The translations under genes and the position numbers were made by a program. The notes below the pieces were generated by a model. It searched no databases and was not told the origin of the DNA. It saw nothing but the letters and a program-made list of their open reading frames with translations. Positions 13,021 to 27,939 of a stretch of DNA of 64,000 nucleotides are shown here, piece after piece (position 1 is the stretch's first letter; every line of letters starts with the position of its first letter). The DNA is taken from NCBI GenBank assembly GCA_910591455.2, contig OU342811.1:4747947-4811946 (forward strand), given 5' to 3'. This DNA comes from Pholis gunnellus. Lineage: Eukaryota > Chordata > Actinopteri > Perciformes > Pholidae.

Positions 13021-15092
13021 TTAGGGCCCGAGCACCGACAACGTCGGGTCCGCGAGGTCCCTATTGTATCTGTAGGAATTATTATTCTTCCCTATGATGA
13101 AAATGCGTTTAAGGGTATCTGACATGTCCCCAACCTCCCCATATTTGGCGAGCATATCAGGACTGCGGGAAATTTTGATATTTTATGGGTCCAATGCTCG
13201 CGCATACAAAATTACTCGCTAGCGCCCCCTAGAGGTTGGAAAGGCAAGACCCGACAGCCCGTATGTCCAAATTACTTAAGATTTTACAGACATGAGCAAC
13301 TGAATGAGTTCTATAAAAAATAATATAGGGACCCTAAGCTCCGCCTACCAAAATCTTCCGCCATTTTGAATTTTGTAAAAAAAAAAAAAAAATCACGTCT
13401 CCTAGACCCTGGGTCTGATTGGTACCAAACTTGCTGTGAATCATTATTGGATATCTATCATCAACAGTTATGAAAAGTTTGTTGATATCTTATTGCATTA
13501 AGAATATATGGACCAATGAATTTCATGAGGAATTGGCCTTCTACAGCAATATATATAACTTCAAAACCATGTGGCTTATCATCACGAAATCTGTAGCATA
13601 TGTTCACATTGTGTCCTGTAACATACCCTCAAATTTTTATTCCATAGAACCTTTAGGGGGCGATGCAGTAATACTCCCATTTCTTTGCATTTTGAGGTAT
13701 TTTTCATTGTTTTCAGGCATTGTACTTTAACGAACTCCTCCCACAGAATTTATACAATCAACTTCAAATTTGGTCAAGATGATCTAAAGACATTAATGAT
13801 TAAAAGTTACTGAAATGGTGTACTGACATTGAACGACCTTCGTTTTATGTGGCGCCCATGTCAGGCACATTTCGTGCCGTTCGCCATGAAAGAGGAAGTT
13901 GTTGTAACTACAAGGTACTTTATTCAATCTGCCCCAAACTTGTTTTGCATGATGCTGGTCCAGGCCTGAACACATCTCCATGCCAACATTTTCACAAAGT
14001 CATAGCGCCACCTACTGGCACAAGGAAATAACAAGTTTTATACTTTGATGTACTTCGACTAGGAAGTTGCCCAGATCACTCTCAAATATGGTAAGGTAAT
14101 TTGTAAGACAATGATGATGCTTCATCATGAATATTGTGAGTTGTCGTTAAACGCTGTTGCCGTGGCAACGCGTCATTCGCCATGTAAAATGAAGCTTATT
14201 ATTTCTGTGGCTTAGGATGCTCAACAAGCCTTGGAACTTTGCACAGGTGTCATAGGTGATGGAAATAAATATTTCATATGGCTTTTTGGCTTGACCCTTT
14301 CAAATTGCCTCGATAGCGCCCCCTACAAATATTCAAAAACGCAGCCCCAGCGTTACGTTTGACCTACATGTATGCAATTTGGTAGGCATGTGTATCATAT
14401 GAAGACTTAAAAAAAAATGTCTTGCGACCATGCTCTAAAATTAACGGAAAGTCGGCCATTTTGATTTTTGTGTGAATTTTCCCATGCTTTCTAGTCGCTA
14501 TACTTTAACAAACTCCTCCTAGGGATTTCGTCAGATCCACTTCAAATTTGGTCAGTATAATCTAAAGACTGTTGCAATTAACAGTTATTAAAAGTTTTAC
14601 GTTTGCTGGAATGGCGTAGCCGTGGCATGGCGGCCATTTTAAGTGATTCGCCGTCAAACAAGCTGATGTAACTCCACTGGACTTGCTCAAATCTGTCCCA
14701 AACTTGCCATACTTGATAATAGTCATGGCCTGAGGATGTCTATGAGCCAATTTCCACTTAAAGTCATAGTGCCACCTACTGGCAACAGGAAGACAGCGTT
14801 ATGTGACACACTGAATTGGATTTACACGATGTTGTCTATACTTGATATCGAGCAACATAATGCATGTTTGCGCGTGTTTTCTAGCGCCACACAGTGGATA
14901 CAGGAACTGGTGAAATATTTGCGTTACATAATTTCCAGTGTCACACAGTCCAAGCATTAAAAATACGTCTACCTTGTGGGCTCGCTGTCTGATGGTCCCA
15001 GATATTTATAGCCGCTTCTGCCGGCATCCCGCCAGTACCCCCGACGTGTGGGAGGATGCGAGGGCCCGTACATCGCTGCTTGCAGCTTTAAT
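13021..15092 (+). mobile_element. Non-coding teleost repeat inserted into the integrase ORF
   Basis: Begins ttagggcccgagcacc and ends gcgagggcccgtacatcg ... gcagctttaa, an interspersed repeat I recognise from many fish genomes (family name unknown to me). It contains two internal imperfect copies of a block roughly 770 bp apart: actttaacRaactcctcc followed by cttcaaatttggtca at about 13725 and 14500, each later followed by agtcatagYgccacctactg (about 13998 and 14762). No protein is encoded. The integrase reading frame continues cleanly on both sides, which marks this as a younger insertion. Confidence 0.75.
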
Positions 15093-15329
15093 TCTATTTT
15101 TATTTCATCAGCTGGCTGTAAGAAATTCTGAGACCAATAAAGGTTGGGAACTGCATACATTATGGAGGGGCGGCCATTAGGAGCCCGAGGATTGTTTGTT
15201 GTTCTAATGCGATGGTCGTTCCAGGCAGTTACAACTTCATCAAGCTCCTCCTTTATAATGGACAGAAAAAGAGTGAAAATGTTTGTTAGAAAATAATTGT
15301 CGTTTTATGCGTATTATCTCTCATAGTTA

Positions 15330-16050
15330 GGGGAGACCAGGAATGGTTGTATCAAAGGGATGGTTGTAACAGCACCACTTTCACCAAGAAGGGACGACCT
15401 AAGAGTCATGTGATCAATTTAATGTATGACTTCTTCTTTCACACAAGGTAAGATGTGACACTTTTCATCGATGCTTATTTCAAACCACCATGCTGCTACA
15501 GCTAGCTATATAGCTGACAGTGGTGGGGATGGATGTAACACTCTTTTAATCTCATTAACCCTGAATTGACAACTACACACACACACATATTTTTGTTCAC
15601 TACATAGCTGATGTTCTCTTCTAAATTTAAAAGTATCAGCACCACTGTAAAAGGCAAATACAATGACAATGCGCTTTATTTAGCGCATACGTTCCAAAAG
15701 AAAGTACAGTCACTCTTTAGGTGACTTAAACGTCAGCAGTGATTTGTTTTTGTTCTTGTCGATCTACAGGAAGATGTTGAAGTGTTGACACATGCGCCAT
15801 AAACTATATTTTGTGGTGTGATCTCAATTTTTTATTTTACCCTTGTATTATAAAACTTACCTCGGTAGTAGGGCAGGTTGAAAATGTTGTGATTGATGAA
15901 TTTTGTGACATATTTGGAGAAGTCAGAAATATTGCTATTTATAGTACGAATCAGGGTACTTCGTGTCAAAAGTTGAGAGCTCAAATAGAAAATATTCGGT
16001 TAGTTATAGGTGCTTGAACAAAAAGTGTTACAATCGTCCCCGGTCTCCCC
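15330..16050. mobile_element. 721-bp TA-flanked MITE (Tc1/mariner-like) in the integrase intron
   Basis: Left end ggggagaccaggaatggttg; right end, reverse-complemented, ggggagaccggggacgattg. It is flanked on both sides by TA (15328-15329 and 16051-16052), the target duplication expected for Tc1/mariner-type insertion. The interior has no transposase. It lies wholly inside the 847-bp intron of the integrase pseudogene. Confidence 0.8.
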
Positions 16051-16984
16051 TACATCTGTGTTGATACTGTAATCAATAGTGTTGTAGGATACTGTACCTG
16101 TATGGTATTTTGGAAGCAAAACTGGATTTTGTCAATGAAGCTGTCAACAAAATAGTCATCAGCTTTCAGCTGGTCTAAATGGTCCATCCAAAACTGGGCG
16201 CATTCACTCCTCAAGGTGCACCACCAACATTCAATCCTTTGATTTCCAGTACTTGGACCTAAAGTGACACACTCAGTACCATTCTAATCCGGTGTGCAGA
16301 AACGTTTGCATTATTGCAAGGATATTCTCCGTACCGTGATCTAACCTGATTTTTTGCAGACATCCATTGTTTTCTGTCACAGCATCTATGAAGTAACCTG
16401 CGATAATACGAGGGTCATTGTTGGTTTTGTATGCTTCTAGCCATATCATTTTACTGGAGAAGCCATCTATGCAACCACTGATACATATTCCATAAGGCTT
16501 TAATTTGTCGTACCCATCTATATGCCATACATAGTTTGCCACACGGGTGACATACATACGCCGTCTTAAACGGTTGCGGGCACACACATCTACCCCATTC
16601 CCGTCCATCAGTTGCATCAATTGACGCACAGTTGCTCTGTCGATAATTATCCCAGCCATCCAACATTTCTGGTGCATCCATCTGTATCCGTGCTGTTTGC
16701 CAGACATTTGTAGCTGTTGGTGAATGAAGGATGCTACCTCAGCTTCATCTGTCTTATTTTGTCTGCGCCAAAGTTGGTTCTTTTGTAGCTTTCTCTAGGG
16801 TTCGGAGGATTAGTTAGATATCATGTGATTCCTCCAAAACGACTACAATTTCACGATGTGTGAATCCACGTCTAAAGTAGTCTTCAATGATGGTATCCGT
16901 TTGGATCTGCTAAGCTTTGTCTCATCCACTTGCTTCTGCTGCTTTGGCGCGGAAACGACACATAGGCCTATGAAGCGTTTCTCA

Positions 16985-17120
16985 TTATTATGAGATGCTA
17001 AGTCAGTATTATGAGATGTTAAGTCATAATAATTAGATAGTACGTCATAATTATGAGATACTATTATGATAGTATCTCATTATAATGACTTACAGGATCT
17101 TTATTTTTCTTCCTCACAGT
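16985..17120 (-). repeat. Right terminal inverted repeat with palindromic cluster
   Basis: Several copies of the ataattatgagat unit in alternating orientation, ending aggatctttatttttcttcc and ctcacagt. It mirrors the left end at 7525-7600 and has strong hairpin potential (cataattatg, gatagtatctcat). Confidence 0.6.
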
Positions 17121-17678
17121 GGCGGAATGGGCTTCCATAAGATGGGCTACTTATAACATTAATACTAGCATGACTACATCCAGATATTATGCTAAAAGGA
17201 TGCGAAGATGGAGTTTCTTACTGTGACATACATAATCATTTTATCAATATTTCTTCTAATTTGGCTCTAACTGCTTCAGTTTGTTTGCTACTTAGATTTA
17301 AATACTTATTACACTAATAACTAGCATGTCTCTAGCCTAATAATAATCATCTTCATCAGCTGCTGTGATGAGTTGTGGCTAAGATGGTTATATTTCTAAT
17401 TTATTCATTTTTCACTAACCATGTGAGCACTTATTAGTTTGATGTACATTTTCTTCCATTAATGACAGTTGTCCTTTGTTTGTAATTTATGCCATCTGTT
17501 CAAAATCTCACCACTCCACCTGCAGCTATGAAGATAACAGACAGTTCCCATGCATCCAAAGCAGCAACAAAATCACTACAAATAATAAAATAAAAAATAA
17601 TAATAACAATGTAATACTTCAAAATGTGTTTCTCTTTCTTTGACTTTCTGCTGCTGTAAAAATATAGTTTCCCTGGGG
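17121..17678. other. Spacer between the two transposons, no gene seen
   Basis: AT-rich sequence with no recognisable coding region. It ends with ccctgggg (17671-17678), the left copy of the hAT target duplication. Confidence 0.5.
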
Positions 17679-18973
17679 CAGTGATTTTCATACCGCTGTG
17701 CCGCGGCACACCAATGTGCGCGTGAGAGATCGCCAGGTGTGCCGTGAGAAAATGTCCAATTTCACTTAATGAGTCCAAAAAAACATCATTTAGTTGTTGC
17801 AAATACTTCGCCATCGTTGAGCGTCTGAGCTGCAATATAGTGTCTGGCTAAGTAATACTACTCTTCCATGCCAGTGGGTGGCAGTAGGGAGCGCAATAAG
17901 GACTTTGTTAATTTAAGACAGTAGAATTAAATGAGCGCGGGAGAGGTTGTGATGACAAGACGAACAGCGATGGAGAAATATTTTAAAAGGAAAAATGCAG
18001 ACTCTGAACTGAACCCTGGACAAAATGACCCAGACGAAAAGCCTCGTACGGATCAACACATTGATAGACTTGTCATTAAATTGTCAGCATATATCCGCCC
18101 TCGGTACAACGGCCCGCCAGAAAATATAATTGTTTTTCATAACTGGCCCGCCACACCACAGAACTCCGGGACGAAACGTGGCGATGTGAGCTGGCTTTTT
18201 GTGCAACATAACGAAGCATCTCACTGCGCTAAACCTCCAGCTTCAGGGACGTGTGATCACAGACATGTGTGATGCATTAAAAGTCTCCACCGCTGTGTTC
18301 ACGACTGCGCATGTTGCTGATAACTTGGCGCACTTGGAACGGAGTCCACGGAAGTGGAAAGAGCACCTGTGTACGTACATCCACATGGAGCTGATAGACT
18401 TCCAGTGTAATGACACTCAAGGCAAAGTATGACTCTGGGCGCTGCACAGTTTCCAAGCTTCATCCCCGAAACGATGCCTTAACTCCGCCTACTGTATATG
18501 CTGCTCAAACGCTCTGCATGTTTGGGAGCACATACCTGTGTGAGCAGCTTTTCTCTGTGATGAAGATGAACATAAACCCACACAGGAGTCTTCTCACTGA
18601 TGCACACCTTCACTCCACATTGAGGGTTTCCACTGAACAACCTAACCCCAGATAGTAATGAACTGGCAGCCAAGAGAATATGCCAAACATCTGGCTCTGG
18701 TACGTATGCATACAATAATGTAGCCTACCTAAACATGTGTTCTTTTTGCACTTTATCCAATATCCCGTCTATCCTGTTTAAATGGTAATTTATTTGGCCC
18801 TCAACGTAGTCCCATTTATAGTTTAGTCCCTCTCTGAGATTGAGTTTGACACCATGGCACATATGCTGTATGCTAAAATGTTTCATTTTGTAAAGTGTTT
18901 GGTTGTTGGTGTGCCGCGGGATCTTTTTAATGTAAATAGTGTGCCGCGGCTCAGGCAAGGTTGAAAAACACTG
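17679..18973 (+). mobile_element. hAT transposon, internally deleted, with intact ends and 8-bp TSD
   Basis: The termini are cagtgattttcataccg (left) and, reverse-complemented, cagtgtttttcaacctt (right), each followed inward by a ccgcggcac block. Exactly abutting both ends is ccctgggg (17671-17678 and 18974-18981), a perfect 8-bp target site duplication as hAT transposases make. The element is 1,295 bp, too short for a full hAT transposase, and keeps only the N- and C-terminal coding parts. The right half carries a second gtgtgccgcgg motif at 18909. Confidence 0.9.
17931..18655 (+). pseudogene. hAT transposase remnant (GTF2IRD2/ZBED-like), internally deleted
   Basis: An N-terminal piece starts with atg at 17931 (TAMEKYFKRK). 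A later frame gives NLQLQGRVITDMCDALKVST and SPRKWKEHL. A one-base shift near 18415 then gives LKAKYDSG followed by FGSTYLCEQLFSVMKMN and a SLLTDAHLHSTLRVS motif, the conserved C-terminal hAT dimerisation region. Most of the DDE catalytic core is missing. The remnant cannot move itself but keeps ends that a related hAT transposase could use. Confidence 0.8.
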
Positions 18974-19019
18974 CCCTGGGGTATCGATAAAGAAATCAAG
19001 CGTCTTGCATCGTTAGAAA

Positions 19020-19033
19020 ACTACAAGTCCCAG
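19020..19033 (+). promoter_or_regulatory. ZNF143/SBS-type promoter motif upstream of rps3
   Basis: actacaagtcccag matches the vertebrate SBS consensus (ACTACAnnTCCCAG) bound by ZNF143, found in many housekeeping and ribosomal promoters. It lies about 85 bp before the presumed rps3 start site and 46 bp after the end of the hAT element. Confidence 0.6.
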
Positions 19034-19104
19034 CGGCAGCCTGAGCATGGCGTCACCGGAAGTTAGTCATTTTGGTATAAAACCATTTCCGTGTCCACTG
19101 CGGG

Positions 19105-19115
19105 TCCTTTCCTGT
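19105..19115 (+). promoter_or_regulatory. 5' TOP-like transcription start of rps3
   Basis: A pyrimidine run (tcctttcct) about 25 bases before the start codon fits the terminal oligopyrimidine start used by vertebrate ribosomal protein mRNAs, which places their translation under mTOR/LARP1 control. The exact start base is inferred. Confidence 0.6.
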
Positions 19116-19132
19116 CTACGGCCTATCGGAAG

Positions 19133-24176
<5,044 letters not shown>

Positions 24177-24643
24177 GAGGGTAAGAGATCAGCAGCAGGC
24201 TGGATCATGATGCCAAGAGGCTGTTGCATTACATCATAAGTCACTGAAGCAGTGTTTAGTATCATAATAGCAGTGTTTTAATTGTTTTAATATAATGGAC
24301 ACCACAGAATCATTATCTCTATGACTTGGTGGCTTAATATTCACATTGTGGCTCTTTCCGTGTCTCACGATTTGACTTTGATTCTTGCTCACAAATCCCA
24401 ATTTAAAATCAATTCTTGATTCAGTACACAGGGCTGCTAATTTCAGCATTCAGTTACATAAATATAATTGGTAATCCAGCTGTTAAGAAACTTGCCAATT
24501 ATAAAAAAATGTGTACACACATTTACAATGTAAAACTGGTATTTGTTTTTTTCAACAAATCGCACATTATGTCAAAGACAGTTTCCTATGCAGCTGTGTC
24601 AGATGTATATCAGAATGAAACACAGACCACTTAGTCAGGTTTA

Positions 24644-24796
24644 GTCCCTTCAGTGATGATTCGATGACGAGTCGGAACAGGACTCTGGTTCTGAGGGTTC
24701 CTGGTGCAGATTCACGTTCTGTGGTTCTGCTCCAGTCCCTCAGAGCAGAGAGTCCCTTTTGGTTGAAGACATTCGAGGCATTTGTCTGAGAAGGAT
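24644..24796 (+). ncRNA. U15-type C/D box snoRNA, copy 4, rps3 3'-UTR intron
   Basis: Nearly identical to copies 1 and 3 (one change gives gatgattcgatgac). It lies in the intron that splits the rps3 3' UTR (24181-25045). Boxes C and D and the closing stem are intact. Confidence 0.9.
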
Positions 24797-25102
24797 TGAA
24801 ACAGCACACGATCATATTGGTCAATAACATGGCTATGAAGACCAAAGCAAGGTGGATCTACTCCAACAGCAACTAAACTACCAACATTTTTTAATATAGT
24901 GATTGTGTAGCATTTTTGCCTTAGGTTAGAGACATTTAATTGGTTTTGTCATAAATACACCAAAGGAATAACTTGTGTTGGGTCAGCAATCAAATTCAAT
25001 TTGGAAGCTGGTTTTGATTTCTGATTTTCTTTTTGTCTTTGACAGGTTTCCAAGCGTGCCACCAGATGGAAGCAAGACCCTCTGATTTTTGTGTACAAAA
25101 AC

Positions 25103-25108
25103 AATAAA
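25103..25108 (+). terminator. rps3 polyadenylation signal
   Basis: aataaa in the last, non-coding exon, 57 bases after the 3'-UTR acceptor at 25046, giving a very short final exon typical of ribosomal protein genes. Confidence 0.85.
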
Positions 25109-25125
25109 TTCTGGAAAATACACTT

Positions 25126-25835
25126 ACCATGTGTTGGTCACTTTGTTAGTGTTCAGATTGTCCTTTGCAAAGGAAAGTCAGTTTGCTGGAAACTCAAATG
25201 TTGCATTTAATGCAAAGATGATTTTGCTCAGTAGAAATAAAATCTCATACTCTATGGGTTTTACCATTAAAAATGTCTTCAAATTATTTTTGTATAAATT
25301 GGCCAATAATATTTATTTGACTATACTGTTTAGCCTTTAAACTAAACATGTTGCTTTGCTACAGTCAATCACGCTCCACTGAAGTACCTCATTTATGTTA
25401 ACTGGTCAGACTGTCTTGAGGCATGTACAGTGGGCAGAGTGAGTTATCCAACATGCTCTTGATGCAGTCATATATTCATAAACTTTTTCATTACACCAGG
25501 ATTATGACTTTTATTAGTTCTATTTATGTTGCAAGTGCATCATATATCTGTAACGTCCTACACCGTTGAACACATGAGGCACGGAACGGTCAAAACATGG
25601 AGATTAAAATGAACGCAAACAAAACGGGCGTAATGAGTAAATACACTTTAGTCAGTCCAGGTGTGTTTCTGCATTCTCATTGTCCAATTAGCATAATGAC
25701 ACAAACGTGATTCAAAAGTACGCCGTGGAAACGGTCAAGGAGATTTCTACCGAGTGACTCATCTTCTCAGCGTTAAAACATCAGGTCCGGTTTAGGCCCC
25801 GCCCCCTGCCTCCTACCTGTCGAGCATTACTAAAA
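25126..25835. other. Intergenic rps3-kctd14, includes kctd14 promoter
   Basis: No coding signal. A GC-box-like ggccccgccccctgcc lies near 25795-25810, just before the kctd14 start. Confidence 0.5.
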
Positions 25836-25850
25836 ACCACAGCTCCCAGC
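25836..25850 (+). promoter_or_regulatory. SBS-like motif before kctd14
   Basis: accacagctcccagc differs at one position from the ACTACAnnTCCCAGC consensus and lies about 20 bp before the start codon. This is weaker evidence than for the rps3 site. Confidence 0.35.
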
Positions 25851-25870
25851 TACCTCGTGGACGGGTCAAG

Positions 25871-27899
25871 ATGAGTCTACCGGACTACAGATCAATTGGC
25901 AAGCAGGCTTTACCTGCAGATCCAGTAAGAAAAACTAACTATTACTATGGCGGCTTGTGTATTTAGTGGAGCAGTGAGAGCTAAACTGAACTTCCGACCT
26001 GTTTTCAGACCAAAAAGGTGGATAGAAGCGCGCACCTGTTAGACAGCACTGAGTTTAGGAAAGCTAATGAGGCCATTATCTTCAGCTGGTTCTCTATCTA
26101 CGTGCTTTCCTTTTGGGCGATGTTTGAGTGTGAAGCACTTCCTTGAAGGCGTTTCATCAGTCTTCCGTGTCACAGGAATTTATGAGGAAACTCCTCATTT
26201 ATTCAGCCGAGACAGAAGTTAAAGATTATGTCTCGCGCTGGAAGATCATTAACACTTAAATTGTACCACATTGATTATTTTTATTCCATTTCAAGTATTT
26301 GACAGTCAAATTAAACAAATGTGGAGTTAAAAGTACTTATTCTGAATGTAGTAGAATAGAAGTACACACAGTAAAATGGAAATACATCTCAAACTTCCAC
26401 TCCAATACTATTGAGGAAACGTACATTTGTTTCTTTTCACCTCTGTATAAAACTAACTGATTTCAAAAGGTCAGCTGAGTTTATATTAAGCTGTTTGAGT
26501 TCAAATAACTTCGAAGCTTTAATTTTGAAGTTAAATGAAGTTGTTTAATTTGTCATTACCGTGTATATTTAATTTGATCAAACAGATTTAAGACTTATAG
26601 CTTTAACAGAATCGTCACGGGCCACAATAGTATAGGCTCTATATTTTATTCTAGAAACTACAGCTTCAGTGCTACGTAGTGATTCCAGATTAGTTCATCC
26701 TTTACATTTCAGTTTTTTGATCATTCAGCTTTTACTACTCATTTATGGATTTCCCACTTTTTTATACAACGTTTTCAACATCAACAGATGGAATAGTGTT
26801 CTCTGTCTGTGGTTTGGAGTTGCAACATGGTAAATGTAGTCCTGCTGAGGGGGTTTCAGGAGCAGCAGACGGACAGCAGAGGTGTTATCGGCCTAAGCAA
26901 ACCACCGCGTAGTCACCTCACGCTGACGCCCTTCCTGGAGTGTCTGTGTGCGTGTGTGTTAAAGTTACTGAGGTGTTATTTTGCCAGTGAGCGCAGGTAC
27001 AGGCGTCTTCCCGGCATTTAATCGACAGTATGAAATGTGTAATTTCTCTCACTTTAGCTTCTATGTGAAACCCAAAACTATTCATTTCAGAGTAACGTGA
27101 AATAAGCTACGTGAGTTTAAACTCTGTTTCTAAACGACCTGAAACATATTTTTGGCATTTCTGTATTACTGTTTATTATCAGTCATGTTAAAGCAAAAAC
27201 CTGATTGGATTTGGAAAATGATAATTCTTTACTATTTTTCACATTTAAATAAGAAAGAAATCACCAAATGAATCAATAATGGAAATAATGATTAGTTGCA
27301 GACGTTTCTTTACCACAGCATCTCTAACAATAAAGAAGCTCATTTAAAAAGAAGAAAAACCATTAAGTTGTTGACTCCTTCCTGAGAGACTGCAGAGTTA
27401 TTCCCATCTCCATTTACCTGTTTAACTGTGTGCGCATCTAGTTGTGAGGTACGGTAAGATCCAGAACCAAGACCACTTAAAACCGGTCTCCCAAAGCAGC
27501 AGTGCACGAGCTCGCTTTCCATAAAGTCTAAACGGACTAACCTCTTTCTTTCTTTCTCTCTTTCTTTCTTTCTTTCTCTCTTTCTCTCTTTCTCTCTTTC
27601 TTTCTCTCTCTCAGCACTTTCTCTCTCTCTCTCAGCACTCTCCCGTCGTCCAGTTGAACGTCGGGGGCCAGCTGTTCAGCACCCATGTGAGCACCCTTAG
27701 GAAACACCCGGACTCCAAGCTGGCCGAGCTGCTCAGCAGACCGCCCAAAGCACGCGCCGACGCGCAGGGCCGCTACTTCATCGACCGCGACGGTTCCCAC
27801 TTCGCGGCCGTCCTCGAGTTCCTGAGATCGGACCGGCTGCCCGCGGAGAACATCCAGGAGGTCTGACTGCCATGGTTTTCATTTAAGAGTAACCAGTAT

Positions 27900-27939
<40 letters not shown>

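Larger units (their letters stand above)
12820..16930 (-). pseudogene. DDE integrase-type transposase (rve-like), interrupted by insertions
   Basis: Read on the minus strand. 16930-16740 encodes an N-terminal HTH-like segment (YFRRGFTHREIVVVL, one stop). 16707-16273 encodes QHGYRWMHQK, then NYVWHIDGYDKLKPYGI with GCIDGFSSKMIWLEAY and IRLDHGTEN, fitting the D-D-E integrase core. A single frameshift near 16275 follows, then TGNQRIECWWCTL and the rest of the core to a donor at 16098. A GT-AG intron (15251-16097) leads to EELDEVVTAWNDHRIRTTNN (exon top 15250). The frame is then cut by a 2.07-kb repeat (13021-15092) and resumes as CREDCCFKDYPCD and ELMAEHNLAMSDD, with stop 12820-12822. The family is common in fish genomes as transposon-encoded integrase-core protein. 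No reverse transcriptase or LTR accompanies it. The stop, the frameshift and the insertion make it a pseudogene. Confidence 0.8.
7525..17120. mobile_element. Candidate 9.6-kb integrase/HECT DNA transposon with inverted ends
   Basis: The left end (actgtgag, A-rich run, ataaagatcct, then repeats of cattatgagatac) is matched in inverted orientation at 17030-17120 (gtatctcattat, aggatctttat, ctcacagt). Between them lie a broken HECT-type ORF on the plus strand (9150-10115) and a broken DDE integrase on the minus strand (12820-16930), plus later insertions. Both ORFs belong to families repeatedly found in fish transposon debris. I see no clear target duplication outside the ends, and the end sequence also resembles a common palindromic MITE. 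The alternative is two independent MITEs flanking unrelated debris. Confidence 0.45.

Noticed and set aside
16273..16707. Integrase core considered as part of an LTR retroelement or endogenous retrovirus
   Set aside because: No reverse transcriptase, protease, gag or LTR nearby. The conserved flanking blocks match the fish integrase-core transposon proteins.
7515..17130. Target site duplication for the composite element
   Set aside because: Flanks ggaa (left) and ggcg (right) do not match. No duplication can be claimed, so the unit's integrity stays uncertain.
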